64,000 nt of DNA from Paracraurococcus lichenis (GTDB taxonomy: Bacteria > Pseudomonadota > Alphaproteobacteria > Acetobacterales > Acetobacteraceae): NCBI RefSeq assembly GCF_030657435.1, contig NZ_JAUTWS010000013.1, forward strand, positions 114,784 through 178,783. Reading direction: 5' to 3'. Both the position numbers and the translations under genes were made by a program. This document shows positions 34,716 to 46,351 of the stretch, in pieces (the stretch's first letter is position 1; each line of letters begins with the position of its first letter). The notes beneath the pieces are model-generated. The model was not told the DNA's origin. It made no database searches and was given only the letters and a program-made list of their open reading frames with translations.

Positions 34716-35837
34716 TCAAGACTTCATCTCGGCATAATTCCCGTTCTTCCACACGTAGAACACGTAGTCCGCAACGGTGACATCGCCCTTCTTGTCGAAG
34801 CTGATCGGGCCGAGGACGGTCTGCCAGGGGCCGTGCGCCTTCATCTCGGCAGCGATCTTCTTGGGATCGATGCTCTTGATCTTCTCCGCCGCGGCGGCCC
34901 AGATCTGCACGGCGGCATAGGTGTAGAGGACGTAGCCCTCCGGATCGATGTTCTTCGCCTTGAAGGCCTGCACGACCTTGGCAGCGGAGGCACGGCCGCG
35001 CGGGTCGCTCGGGAAGGTCATCAGCGCGCCCTCGCCGGCGGCGCCGGTGATCTGCCAGAAATCCTTCGTCACCAGCGAATCGCCGCCGATCATGGTGACG
35101 TTCATGCCCTGCTCCTTCGCCTGGCGCAGGATCAGGCCGGCCTCGGTATAGTAGCCGCCGATATACATCACCTCGACGCCCGCGCCCTTCAGCCGGGAGA
35201 CCAGGGCGCTGTAGTCGCGCTCGCCCGGGTTGTAGGCGGTGAAGATCACCTCCTTCATGCCGGCGGCGTTCATCGACTTCTGCGTCTCCTCCGCCAGGCC
35301 CTTGCCATAGGCCTGGTTGTCATGAAGGATCGCGACCTTCTTCCCCTTGTAGTTTTGCGCGATGTACTTGCCGGCGACGAGGCCCTGCTGGTCGTCGCGG
35401 CCGCAGACCCGGAAGGTGTTCCAGGACCCCTCGTCGGTGAATTTGGGGTTGGTGCTGGCCGGGCTGATCTGCAGCACGCCTTCCTCGGCATAGACCTTGG
35501 AGGCCGGGATCGAGCTGCCGGAGCAGTAGTGGCCGGCGACGAAGACCGCCTTCTGGCCGGCCATCTGGTTGGCGACCGAGACGGCCTGGCGCGGGTCGCA
35601 GGCATCGTCGCCCAGCGCCAGCTCGATCTTGCGGCCGAGCACGCCGCCGGCGGCGTTCAGGTCGGCCACCGCCTGCTGCGCGCCGGTCTTCATCTGGTCG
35701 CCGGCCGCGGCATTGGAGCCGGTGAGCGGCCCGGCGCAGGCGATGCGGATCGGCGCGCCCTGGGCGAGGGCCTCCGAGCCGGCCAGCGCCACCGGCAGCG
35801 CCGCGGTGGCCTGGAGAAGCGTCCTGCGGTTCAGCAT
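34716..35837 (-). CDS. livK: Branched-chain amino acid ABC transporter binding protein
   Basis: The start ATG 35837 (MLNRRTLLQATAALPVALAG) gives 373 residues with a twin-arginine-like signal cleaved near ALAQ. The mature protein IRIACAGPLTGSNAAAGDQMKTGAQQAVADLN is a close LivK/LivJ match, including the Cys pair at DDACDPRQA and GHYCSGSS. It follows livHMGF on the same strand after an 85-base gap and completes a standard branched-chain amino acid importer. This copy is far closer to classical LivK than the three paralogues at 5629-9388. Confidence 0.93.
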   Translation of the reverse strand: MLNRRTLLQATAALPVALAGSEALAQGAPIRIACAGPLTGSNAAAGDQMKTGAQQAVADLNAAGGVLGRKIELALGDDACDPRQAVSVANQMAGQKAVFVAGHYCSGSSIPASKVYAEEGVLQISPASTNPKFTDEGSWNTFRVCGRDDQQGLVAGKYIAQNYKGKKVAILHDNQAYGKGLAEETQKSMNAAGMKEVIFTAYNPGERDYSALVSRLKGAGVEVMYIGGYYTEAGLILRQAKEQGMNVTMIGGDSLVTKDFWQITGAAGEGALMTFPSDPRGRASAAKVVQAFKAKNIDPEGYVLYTYAAVQIWAAAAEKIKSIDPKKIAAEMKAHGPWQTVLGPISFDKKGDVTVADYVFYVWKNGNYAEMKS

Positions 35838-35922
35838 CCCTGTCTCTCCTGTTGAAGCCGGGCCGCGCTGTTCTTCCGGTCGCGGCCGCTTGCGGCAGGG
35901 TAACGGAACCTGCCGCGGATTG

Positions 35923-36674
35923 TCAGCCGTGCCCGCCGCCGAGATAGGCGTCGCGGATCTCCGGCCGCGCCAGCAGCGCCCGCCCGGGGCCTTCCATGGT
36001 GATCCGGCCATTGACCAGGACATAACCCCGATGGGCCAGCCGCAGCGCGAGGTTGGCGTTCTGCTCGACCAGCAGCACGGTCAGCCCGGTCCGCTGGTTC
36101 AGCATCCGGATGGCGTCGAAGATCTGCTTGACCACCAGCGGGGCGAGGCCGAGCGAGGGCTCGTCCAGCAGCAGCAGCTTCGGCTTCGACATCAGCGCCC
36201 GGCCGATCGCCAGCATCTGCTGCTCGCCACCCGAGAGCGTGCCGCCGCGCTGCGCCAGCCGCTCCTTCAGCCGGGGAAAGAGGGCGAAGGCCTGCTCCAT
36301 CTGCGGCGCCGGGTCCTCCCGCGTGAGGGCCTCGGCGCCCATCAGCAGGTTCTCCTGCACCGTCATGCGCGGGAAGATCCGCCGCCCCTCCGGCGACTGG
36401 GCGACGCCGCGGCGCATGATGGCATGCGTCGGCTGGCCCGTGATGTCCTCGCCGGCGAGGCGGATGCGCCCCGCGCGCGGCTTCGGCGCGCCGCAGATGG
36501 TCATCAGCAGGGTCGACTTGCCGGCGCCGTTGGCGCCGATCAGCGTGACGATCTCGCCCGCCCGGACCTGCAGCGAGACATCCGTCAGCGCCTGCACCGC
36601 GCCATAGGCGGCGGTGACGCCGTCCACCTCCAGCATCGCAGGCATGTCCGCTGCCTGCGGGGCGAGCCCGGCGC

Positions 36675-36678
<4 letters not shown>
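35923..36678 (-). CDS. livF: Branched-chain amino acid ABC transporter ATPase LivF
   Basis: The start ATG 36678 overlaps the livG stop (ATGA), giving 251 residues; MLEVDGVTAAYG further in is a possible alternative. Walker A GANGAGKST, signature LSGGEQQML, Walker B LLLLDEPSLGLAP and LLVEQNANLALRLA are all present. It pairs with LivG to drive the LivHM pore. Confidence 0.94.
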
Positions 36679-39774
<3,096 letters not shown>

Positions 39775-39809
39775 GTTGTCTCCCGGCCGCGAGATTCCCT
39801 GTATGCCGA

Positions 39810-39838
39810 AGGCTAGGACAGCGGGGGCGGGTTGCGAA
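39810..39838 (-). promoter_or_regulatory. Putative promoter of the livHMGFK operon
   Basis: On the minus strand TTCGCA (39838-39833) and TAGCCT (39815-39810) are separated by 17 bases, with the livH ATG 35 bases further on. The -10-like hexamer equals the one before the gene at 22265. Confidence 0.4.
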
Positions 39839-39912
39839 GGGGGCGGAAGGTCGGGCTGTTGCGGCGCGGCGACGGGTCGGGTGACATTTGCGCCACGAAT
39901 CGGAGGGAATTG

Positions 39913-40509
39913 ATGCCAAGTGATGCAAGCCTGCCGGCCGATGACGGCAAGTCCGGCCGCCTGCCCCCCATCCCCGACCATGCCCTGACCCCGGAGCAGC
40001 GGCGGGTGGTGGAGGGCATCACGTCAGGCCCCCGCGGCGGGCTGCGCGGGCCCTTCCCGGCCATGCTCCGCAGCCCGGAGGTCGCCGAGCGTTTCCAGAA
40101 GCTCGGCGAGTATCTCCGCTTCAACTCCTCCATCCCCGCGGCGCTGAACGAGCTGGCGATCCTGGTCACGGCGCGGGAATGGTCGGCGCAGTACGAGTGG
40201 TATGCCCATCACCTGCTGGCCATGAAGGCCGGCCTGCCCGCCTCGATCGCCGAGGCGATCGCCGAGGGCCGCAAGCCCGACGGGATGGATGCCGACCAGG
40301 AGGCGGTCTGGCAGTTCTGCACCGAGATGCACCGGAAGAAGCATGTCTCGGACGAGACCTATGCCGCGGTGCGCGACCGCTTCGGCGAGCGCGGCGTGAT
40401 CGACCTGATCGCGGTCAGCGGCTACTATGTGGCCGTGGCGATGACGCTGAACGTCGCGCAGGTGCCGCTGCCGCCCGGCGTGCCGGTGCCGCTGCAGCCG
40501 CTCGGCTGA
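39913..40509 (+). CDS. Carboxymuconolactone decarboxylase family protein
   Basis: The start ATG 39913 follows a GGAGGG site; 198 residues. The central region ([45 protein letters not shown]) is the CMD helical bundle, seen also in AhpD. The redox CxxC of AhpD is absent, so peroxidase-reductase activity is unlikely; a decarboxylase-like or hydratase role fits better. It is divergent from livH and co-directional with nothing immediately downstream. Confidence 0.85.
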   Translation: MPSDASLPADDGKSGRLPPIPDHALTPEQRRVVEGITSGPRGGLRGPFPAMLRSPEVAERFQKLGEYLRFNSSIPAALNELAILVTAREWSAQYEWYAHHLLAMKAGLPASIAEAIAEGRKPDGMDADQEAVWQFCTEMHRKKHVSDETYAAVRDRFGERGVIDLIAVSGYYVAVAMTLNVAQVPLPPGVPVPLQPLG

Positions 40510-40556
40510 GGCGCGGCCGCGCGCCATGGCCGGGCTCGGCCATGGCGGGTCGGCGG

Positions 40557-41591
40557 CTAGGACTCGAGCCGGTAGAAGCGCTGCGCCGTGCCGCTGAACA
40601 GCGCCGCCTTCTCCGCCGCCGAGGCACCGGCCGCGAGCTTCTTGCAGGCATTCCAGAACACCCCGTAGCCGTAGCTGCCCTTGTCGACGGGAAAGTTGCT
40701 CTCGAACATGCAGCGGTCGGCGCCGAAGAGGCCGATCGTCGTCTCGATCCAGGGCTTCCAGGCGGCGGCGAGCTCGTCGGAGGAGGGCGGCTCGGCCTTC
40801 TCCTCGAAGCCCATGCCGTTGATGCGCATGCCCAAGCCCCCGAGCTTGATGCAGACATTCGGGCAGGTCGCCAGCTCCGCCATGGCCGCGCGCCAGCCGC
40901 GGAACACCTCGTCGCGCTGCCCTTCATAGCCGCGGATGCCGAGCGGCCCGCCGACATGGTCCAGCACGATCCTCGTCTCCGGGAAGGCGCGGGCCAGTGC
41001 CGTCAGGTCCGGGATCTGCGGGTGGTAGAGCCAGGCATCGAAGGAGAGGCCGAGCGGCGCGAGCTGGGCGAAGCCGGCGCGGAAGTCGTCCCGGAACAGG
41101 ATGTCGCGCGGCGGGGTATAGGCAGGGTTCATGATGACCGGGTCGGGGTCCCAGGCCGTGATGTGCCGGATGCCGCGGAAGCGCCCGCCGCCGGCCTGGA
41201 CATGCGCCTCCAGCACGCCCTTCGCCGCGGCGCCGATGGTCAGGTCCACATGGCCGACGATGCCCTCGCAGACCCTGGTCGCACCATACTGCCCGCTCGC
41301 GCTCATCGCCGCGACGCCGTTGACGAACTCGGTCTCGCCGACCGGCCGGTAGGCCTCGGGCCCCGTCGCGCGGTGCATGGCGCGGCACTGCACGAAGACG
41401 GTGGCGACGATATTGTGGCCCTGGTTGGTGTCCGCCAGCAGGTCCGGCAGCAGGTAGCGCCAGTCCGGCCGGTCCCAGAGATGGTGGTGCGGATCGACGA
41501 TCGGCAGGGCGGGGTCGAGCGCGTCCTCGGTCCGGCGGGCCAGCCAGTCCTCCCGCACCGGGATGTAGTGGTGGTTGGCGCTGCTGCTCAT
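40557..41591 (-). CDS. Amidohydrolase (TIM-barrel, lactonase-like)
   Basis: A 344-residue amidohydrolase_2 family protein. The metal-site motif is DPHHHLWD at residues 33-40. Later come HITAWDPDP, IVLDHVGGPLG with a conserved His, and FESNFPVDKGSYGY with the essential Asp. Relatives hydrolyse lactones of sugars or pyrone dicarboxylates. It faces the CMD-family gene and is divergent from a CoA-transferase, so it may belong to aromatic or sugar-acid breakdown. Confidence 0.87.
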   Translation of the reverse strand: MSSSANHHYIPVREDWLARRTEDALDPALPIVDPHHHLWDRPDWRYLLPDLLADTNQGHNIVATVFVQCRAMHRATGPEAYRPVGETEFVNGVAAMSASGQYGATRVCEGIVGHVDLTIGAAAKGVLEAHVQAGGGRFRGIRHITAWDPDPVIMNPAYTPPRDILFRDDFRAGFAQLAPLGLSFDAWLYHPQIPDLTALARAFPETRIVLDHVGGPLGIRGYEGQRDEVFRGWRAAMAELATCPNVCIKLGGLGMRINGMGFEEKAEPPSSDELAAAWKPWIETTIGLFGADRCMFESNFPVDKGSYGYGVFWNACKKLAAGASAAEKAALFSGTAQRFYRLES

Positions 41592-41691
41592 CGGGTGTTT
41601 CCCCCTCGGACGTTTCCCGCGCCGAGCTTACCCCTCTCGCCACTCCATGCCAGCCGCCCCTATCCTGCCCGCCAATCGAAGGAGGAAGCGG

Positions 41692-42828
41692 ATGAGCCTG
41701 CCCTTGGACGGCGTGCGGGTGATCGAGGTGGGCCAGGCGCTGGCGGGGCCGCTCGCCGGAGTGATCCTGGCGGATATGGGCGCCGAGGTGATCAAGATCG
41801 AGAAGCCGGACGGCGGCGACGATGCCCGCATCTGGGGCCCACCCTTCGGTCCGGACGGCGAGACCAGCCTCTATTTCTACGGCCAGAACCGCAACAAGCA
41901 GAGCGTCGTCCTGGACCTGAAGGATCCCGGGGACATCGAGGCGCTGCACCGCCTCTGCGAGACGGCCGACATCCTGATCCAGAACCTCCGCCCCGGCGTG
42001 GTCGATGAGATCGGCATCGGGCCGGAGGCGATGCTCGAGCGCCATCCGCGGCTGATCTACTGCTCCATCTGGGCCTTCGGCTACCAGGGACCGATGCGCC
42101 TCAAGCCCGGCTTCGACCCGCTGCTGCAGGCCTATGGCGGCATGATGAGCATGACGGGACGGCCGGAGGATCCGCCGACCTTCTGCGGCGCCTCCATCAA
42201 CGACAAGGCGACCGGCCTCTTCTGCACCATCGGCGCGCTGGCGGCGCTGCGGCAGCGCGACCGCACGGGGCGCGGCTGCCTCGTCGACACCTCGCTCTTC
42301 GAGACGGCGGTCTTCTGGGTGGAGGGGCAGGTGAACCAGCACCTGGCGACCGGAGAAGTACCGAAGCGCCACGGCACCGGCGCCGCCGTCATCGTCCCCT
42401 ACCAGGTCTTCGAGACGGCGGACCGCCCGCTCTGCCTCGCCGCCGGCAACGACCGGCTCTGGGCCCGCTGCGCCAGGGTGCTGGGCCATCCCGAATGGGC
42501 GGAGGACGAGCGCTTCGCGAAGAGCCGCCAGCGCGTGAAGAACCGCACGGTCCTGGTGCCGCTGATCGCCGACATCCTCCGCAGCCGCCCGCGCGCCCAT
42601 TGGATCGAGGCGCTGGAGGCGGTGGGCGTGCCCTGCGCGCCGGTGAACGACATCGGCGAGGTGGCGGCGACCGAGCAATTCGCCGCGGTGGACATCGTGC
42701 AATCGGTTCCGGGCAGCGATGTCCGCGTGGTCGGGCTGCCGATCAATTTCGACCGGCAGCGGCCCCGCTCGGCGCGGCCGGCACCGCGCCTCGGCGAGCA
42801 TACCGAGGCGGTGCTGCGCAGGCGGTAG
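41692..42828 (+). CDS. CaiB/BaiF (family III) CoA-transferase
   Basis: The start ATG 41692 follows GGAGG; 378 residues. It opens LDGVRVIEVGQALAGPLAGVILADMGAEVIKIEKP, then GQNRNKQSVVLDLKDP, and Asp142 in LKPGFDPLLQA is the expected catalytic aspartate. The N- and C-terminal parts form the interlocked-ring fold of this family. The acid pair is unknown. It is a different lineage from the CoA-transferase at 15406, judging by the low similarity of the C-terminal half. Confidence 0.9.
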   Translation: MSLPLDGVRVIEVGQALAGPLAGVILADMGAEVIKIEKPDGGDDARIWGPPFGPDGETSLYFYGQNRNKQSVVLDLKDPGDIEALHRLCETADILIQNLRPGVVDEIGIGPEAMLERHPRLIYCSIWAFGYQGPMRLKPGFDPLLQAYGGMMSMTGRPEDPPTFCGASINDKATGLFCTIGALAALRQRDRTGRGCLVDTSLFETAVFWVEGQVNQHLATGEVPKRHGTGAAVIVPYQVFETADRPLCLAAGNDRLWARCARVLGHPEWAEDERFAKSRQRVKNRTVLVPLIADILRSRPRAHWIEALEAVGVPCAPVNDIGEVAATEQFAAVDIVQSVPGSDVRVVGLPINFDRQRPRSARPAPRLGEHTEAVLRRR

Positions 42829-42909
42829 CGGCTCCCGCGACGTCCCAGGGTCGGCCGGCCCGTGGCGGACGACCCGGCGGAGGCTCCGCCTGACCGCCAC
42901 GCGCCGGCC

Positions 42910-42933
42910 CCGGGGGCGAGGGGACGCCCCCGG
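42910..42933. terminator. Hairpin between convergent genes
   Basis: CCGGGGGCG pairs perfectly with CGCCCCCGG around the 6-base loop AGGGGA. It lies 81 bases after the CoA-transferase stop and 50 bases past the stop of the minus-strand small gene. Confidence 0.5.
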
Positions 42934-42983
42934 AACCGGGCGAGCCGGCCGGACCGGTCACCGGGCGGCCGGCCGCTGCCTCG

Positions 42984-43196
42984 TCAGCTCTTGTTGGCCG
43001 GGTCGTGGACGTGGTGCCGGTCGCGCTCCCCGCCGCCGCCCGAGACCCGGCTGTGGTCCGGGTTGGTCGGCCGGTCCGGCGCCGGCCCGTGGTCGTCCCG
43101 GTCGCGGTGCGCCCGCCCGTGCTCGCCGCCCTGGTGGCTGCTGCCCGGGCCGCCCACGTCCCGCTTCACCTCATGTTCGCCGCGCTGCTGCTTCAT
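42984..43196 (-). CDS. Small hydrophilic protein, probably disordered (70 aa)
   Basis: A 70-residue protein starting MKQQRGEHEVKRDVGG. It is almost free of hydrophobic residues and rich in His, Asp, Arg and Gly (8 His), so it is likely intrinsically disordered. Its ATG lies 1 base after the stop of the next small gene upstream, so the two are co-transcribed. Small hydrophilic proteins of this kind are often induced by stress or stationary phase. No family is recognised and metal binding by the His residues is speculative. Confidence 0.6.
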   Translation of the reverse strand: MKQQRGEHEVKRDVGGPGSSHQGGEHGRAHRDRDDHGPAPDRPTNPDHSRVSGGGGERDRHHVHDPANKS

Positions 43197-43197
43197 C

Positions 43198-43401
43198 TCA
43201 GCGGTCCTGCTGGTAGCCCTGGTTGGTGGTGTTCTGCTTGATGTTGCCCTGCCGGCCCTGCTCGCCGAGATGGCGGTCCTCGCCGGACTTGTTGGCCTCC
43301 GCGACGCCGCCCTGCAGGTCGCTCGGGTGCTCGGTCTGCGGCCCGGGCCCCTTCGGGCTGCGGCCCGCGGGCGGGACCGGCGGCAAATGCGCCTTGGACA
43401 T
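43198..43401 (-). CDS. Small conserved-looking hydrophilic protein (67 aa)
   Basis: A 67-residue protein starting MSKAHLPPVPPAGRSPKGPG and ending GNIKQNTTNQGYQQDR. I recognise this end pattern from short hypothetical proteins common in soil and plant-associated alphaproteobacteria. It is wholly hydrophilic, without membrane segments, and probably disordered. It forms a two-gene unit with the 70-residue gene. The function is unknown; a stress-related role is guesswork. Confidence 0.65.
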   Translation of the reverse strand: MSKAHLPPVPPAGRSPKGPGPQTEHPSDLQGGVAEANKSGEDRHLGEQGRQGNIKQNTTNQGYQQDR

Positions 43402-43570
43402 GGCAATGACCCCCGTTCATCCGTGTGACCCCGACCGAACGCGGCCCCGAGGCGGGCCGTTCCCCCGCGCGGGTCGCGGCGGGCGGGTCTCCCGGGAGGC
43501 GAAGCCTGGTGCCGGCCGCCGGGCGGTTCGGGTCTGGCGCGCCGCCCCTCCGCGCTCCATACCGCGCGCC

Positions 43571-44242
43571 ATGTCCGGGATCTCCGCCCGGGCGCGCCCC
43601 CTCGGCGGGCGGCGCGCCTGGCTCAACAGCCTTTTCGTCGACCACGCGCTGCTGCGCATGCCCTGGCGCAACTGGGGCGTGGTCGAGAGCGGCCGGCTCT
43701 ACCGGTCGAACCACCCGCTGCCCTGGCAATTGCGCGACGCGGCCCGGCGCCTCGGCCTCCGGACGGTGATCAACCTGCGGGGGGAGCGGACCGAGTGCGG
43801 CTCCGACCGGCTGGGCCGTGCCGCCGCCGCCGAGCTTGGCCTCGTGCATGTGGACGCGCCCTTCGAGAGCCGCGGCGCCCCGCACAAGGACCGCATCCTC
43901 CGCCTGCACGAGATCTTCCGCACCGTGCCCGAGCCGGTGCTGATCCATTGCAAGAGCGGCGCCGACCGCACCGGCCTCGCCGCCGGGCTCTGGCTGCTCT
44001 TTGAGGGGCGGCCGGTGGAGGAGGCGATGGCGCAGCTCTCGCTCCGCTGGGGCCATGTGCGGCAGAGCCGGACCGGCATCCTCGACGCCTTCTTCGAGCG
44101 CTATGCCGCGGCGACGCGCGACCGCCCGAAGCCCTTCCTCGACTGGCTGCGGGAGGATTACGACGAGGCCGCGCTGCGGCGCGAATTCCGCTCGAAACCC
44201 TGGGCCGACCGGCTGGTGGACGGGATCCTGCGGCGGGAGTGA
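43571..44242 (+). CDS. Tyrosine/dual-specificity protein phosphatase
   Basis: The start ATG 43571 gives 223 residues. The active-site loop is HCKSGADRTG with Cys127 and Arg133 (CX5R), preceded by TVINLRGERTECGSDRL, typical of DSP/PTP-like bacterial phosphatases. RLYRSNHPLPW at residues 43-53 matches the start of the fold. It probably dephosphorylates phosphotyrosine or a phospholipid headgroup. It is followed by a convergent permease gene 8 bases away. Confidence 0.88.
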   Translation: MSGISARARPLGGRRAWLNSLFVDHALLRMPWRNWGVVESGRLYRSNHPLPWQLRDAARRLGLRTVINLRGERTECGSDRLGRAAAAELGLVHVDAPFESRGAPHKDRILRLHEIFRTVPEPVLIHCKSGADRTGLAAGLWLLFEGRPVEEAMAQLSLRWGHVRQSRTGILDAFFERYAAATRDRPKPFLDWLREDYDEAALRREFRSKPWADRLVDGILRRE

Positions 44243-44249
44243 CCCGCGC

Positions 44250-45284
44250 CTACAGCAGCCCCGCCCGCACCCCGAACTTGTGCAGCGGCCCGACCAGCAG
44301 GTTGCACAGCACCGTCCGGGTGAGGTGAAATCCCAGCACCAGCGGCACCGCCAGCTCCAGCGCCTTGGCCGTCAGCGCCATCTCCGGCATCCCGCCCGGC
44401 GCCATGCCGAGGATCAGCGCCGGGACCGGCATGTCGGCCGCCGCGGCGATCGCCCAGGCGATCAGCGCCAGCAGGATGGAGAGCACCGCGGCCGAGAGGA
44501 CGCCGGCCACCGCCAGCCGGTGCGAGCTCAGCAGGAAGCTCTTGCTCATCCGGGTCCCGAGGCTCGCCCCCATCGCCACCTGCGCCGCATCGATCAGCGG
44601 CACCGGCACGCCCGAGGGCAGGTGGCCGGTCGCGGCGAGCAGGATCGCCAGGCCGCAGGGCCCGAGCATCCAGGGATTGGCGAGGCCCAGCCGCCGCAGC
44701 GGGACGGCCAGCAGCAGCCCCGCCGCCGCCATGCCCAGCAGCCCCGGCCACCAGATCTCGGCGCGGGGCGCCATGAACTCGTTGAAGGCGCCATGCGGCG
44801 CCAGCCAGCCGAGCAGGGGCGGGAAGGTCAGCACCACCACCAGCACCCGCATGGTCTGGGCGAGGGTGACGGTGGCGACGCTCGCCTTCGCCTCCTGCGC
44901 CAGCATGGCCATGACGATGACGCCGCCCGGCACGGCGCAGAAGAAGCCGGTCTGCGCATCCGTCCCGGCGAGGCGCGTGAAGAGCCGTGCCACAACGAAG
45001 CCGGTGGCGATGGCGATCACGCCGCCTGCCAGCAGCACCGGCAGCGCCCCGGTCACCGCCGTCAGCACCGGGCCGGAGAAGGTCCCGCCCAGGCCGAGGC
45101 CGAGGAAGACGAGGCCCGCAGGCCGTGCCCAGGCGGGCACCGCGACCGGCCGGTGCCAGGAGAGCCCGGCGGTCGCCATCATCGCCCCGATCATCCAGGC
45201 GAGCGGGACGTGCAGCAGGGCGAGCAGCCCGCCGCCGAGCGCGGCGACGGCGGCGGTGAGGAGCGGGGTCCGGATCGGCGGCAA
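44250..45284 (-). CDS. AbrB-family membrane transporter/regulator
   Basis: A 344-residue polytopic protein with about 10 membrane segments in two repeats of the AbrB duplication fold. The first repeat shows LHVPLAWMIGAMMATA and the second SGVPVPLIDAAQVAMGASLGTRM; ALILGMAPGGMPEMALTAKAL is the most typical motif. The family is annotated as 'ammonia monooxygenase' or aidB regulator in databases, but this is a historical label; a transport role is likely. It is monocistronic. Confidence 0.85.
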   Translation of the reverse strand: MPPIRTPLLTAAVAALGGGLLALLHVPLAWMIGAMMATAGLSWHRPVAVPAWARPAGLVFLGLGLGGTFSGPVLTAVTGALPVLLAGGVIAIATGFVVARLFTRLAGTDAQTGFFCAVPGGVIVMAMLAQEAKASVATVTLAQTMRVLVVVLTFPPLLGWLAPHGAFNEFMAPRAEIWWPGLLGMAAAGLLLAVPLRRLGLANPWMLGPCGLAILLAATGHLPSGVPVPLIDAAQVAMGASLGTRMSKSFLLSSHRLAVAGVLSAAVLSILLALIAWAIAAAADMPVPALILGMAPGGMPEMALTAKALELAVPLVLGFHLTRTVLCNLLVGPLHKFGVRAGLL

Positions 45285-45381
45285 GGTCCCGCGACCATCC
45301 TCCGGCGGCGATCCCGCGTCAAACCCGGTCGGGCTTCAGCCTTCCTTCACCTGTTGCCGCGAGGCTGGCGGCGCAAAGCCC

Positions 45382-45735
45382 ATGAGCACGCTCGCCCCCA
45401 TCGCTCCGCCCTCCGGGGTGGAGGTCCCCACGGACGCCGCCCCGCGGCCGCGGTCGGCTGCGCGGGCGGAACCCGGCGCCTCCCCGGCGCCGCCGGCCAT
45501 GCCGAATCCCTCGCTGCGGCTGGATCCCGCACTCGGCCTCGTGGTGCTGGAGTTCCGCGACCAGTACGGCCGCACGGCGACCCTGCCGACGGAGCGGGAA
45601 CTCGCGGCCTATCGGCATGCCCGCGGCCGGCCGGATCCGGCGTCATCCCTGTCGGTCGCCGCATCGGTGCCCGGCGCCGCGCCGGCCGCCCCTGGCCCGG
45701 ATGCATCCGCCGCCATGCCCATCCCGGGCGCCTGA
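45382..45735 (+). CDS. Small Pro/Ala-rich hypothetical protein near the flagellar genes
   Basis: A 117-residue protein from ATG 45382. Both ends are disordered Pro/Ala/Ser-rich, around a short ordered core at about residues 45-80 (LRLDPALGLVVLEFRDQYGR). The core resembles the C-terminal half of FlaG-like proteins, in which a two-strand unit ends in an Arg-rich helix. It is adjacent (convergent) to flbT, so a flagellar role is possible. The similarity is faint. Confidence 0.55.
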   Translation: MSTLAPIAPPSGVEVPTDAAPRPRSAARAEPGASPAPPAMPNPSLRLDPALGLVVLEFRDQYGRTATLPTERELAAYRHARGRPDPASSLSVAASVPGAAPAAPGPDASAAMPIPGA

Positions 45736-45789
45736 CCCCGCCGCATCCCTCGTCCAGGACCCGGCGCACCTTGCCTGTCGGGCGGGCCG

Positions 45790-45810
45790 GTCCAGGACGC
45801 TGCCCTGGAC
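45790..45810. terminator. Hairpin between convergent small gene and flbT
   Basis: GTCCAGG pairs with CCTGGAC around a 7-base loop in the 114-base gap between the plus-strand hypothetical gene and the minus-strand flbT stop. Confidence 0.45.
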
Positions 45811-45849
45811 GACCTCCGGGCCATGCGGCGCCGCGATCACGGGATCGCC

Positions 45850-46272
45850 TCAGCCCTCCGCGCGCGGGGGGATCGGCGGCGGCAGGCCCAGCACCTCCTC
45901 CTCATGCCGCATGACGCGGCGGGCCAGCTTCAGCGCCTGGTAGCAGTCATCCGCCTCGGCCAGCGTCAGCGCCTGCTGCAGCATCTCCCGCGCCGTGGTG
46001 GAGGTCGTCGCCTCCTGGAACTCGGCGACCAGGTCCCGGGCCGCGGCCAGCCCCTGCGGCCGTTCCTCGTCATTGCCGATATAGGCGGTCTGCAGGGCGA
46101 AGTAGATGCGCCGGGCCGGCGTGGTCGCGGCCTCCGGCGCCATGATCTGCTTGCCGAACAGGAAGCGCGCCTTCGCCGCCAGCTCGATGCGGGCGCGATT
46201 GCGGAAACGGATCGGCGCCCCGTTCACGACCATCAGGTCGCCCTGGCGGAGTTCTAGCACCAGCGTGGACAT
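45850..46272 (-). CDS. flbT: Flagellar biosynthesis repressor FlbT
   Basis: The start ATG 46272 gives 140 residues, the usual FlbT length. The pattern LVLELRQGDLMVVNGAPIRFRNRARIELAAKARFLFGKQIM, then RRIYFALQTAYIG, is characteristic. In Caulobacter FlbT binds flagellin mRNA and reduces its stability when hook assembly is incomplete. It is the last gene of the flgE-flgK-flgL-flbT run. The partner flaF and flagellin genes are not in the window. Confidence 0.9.
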   Translation of the reverse strand: MSTLVLELRQGDLMVVNGAPIRFRNRARIELAAKARFLFGKQIMAPEAATTPARRIYFALQTAYIGNDEERPQGLAAARDLVAEFQEATTSTTAREMLQQALTLAEADDCYQALKLARRVMRHEEEVLGLPPPIPPRAEG

Positions 46273-46351
46273 GGCCCTTCCTTTTGACGCCGCACGCGCA
46301 ACCCTCGGAAAGTCGCAGGTCGCACTTAATGGTCCCTGAACCGGCATGGGA

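Noticed and set aside
39897..40509. AhpD-type alkyl hydroperoxide reductase partner
   Set aside because: The carboxymuconolactone-decarboxylase-fold protein lacks the CxxC redox pair, so the AhpD label was not used.
42829..42983. Third copy of the mosaic repeat
   Set aside because: The region has a similar G+C-rich hairpin but neither the GCT-loop stem nor the TGGGTTTATC box.
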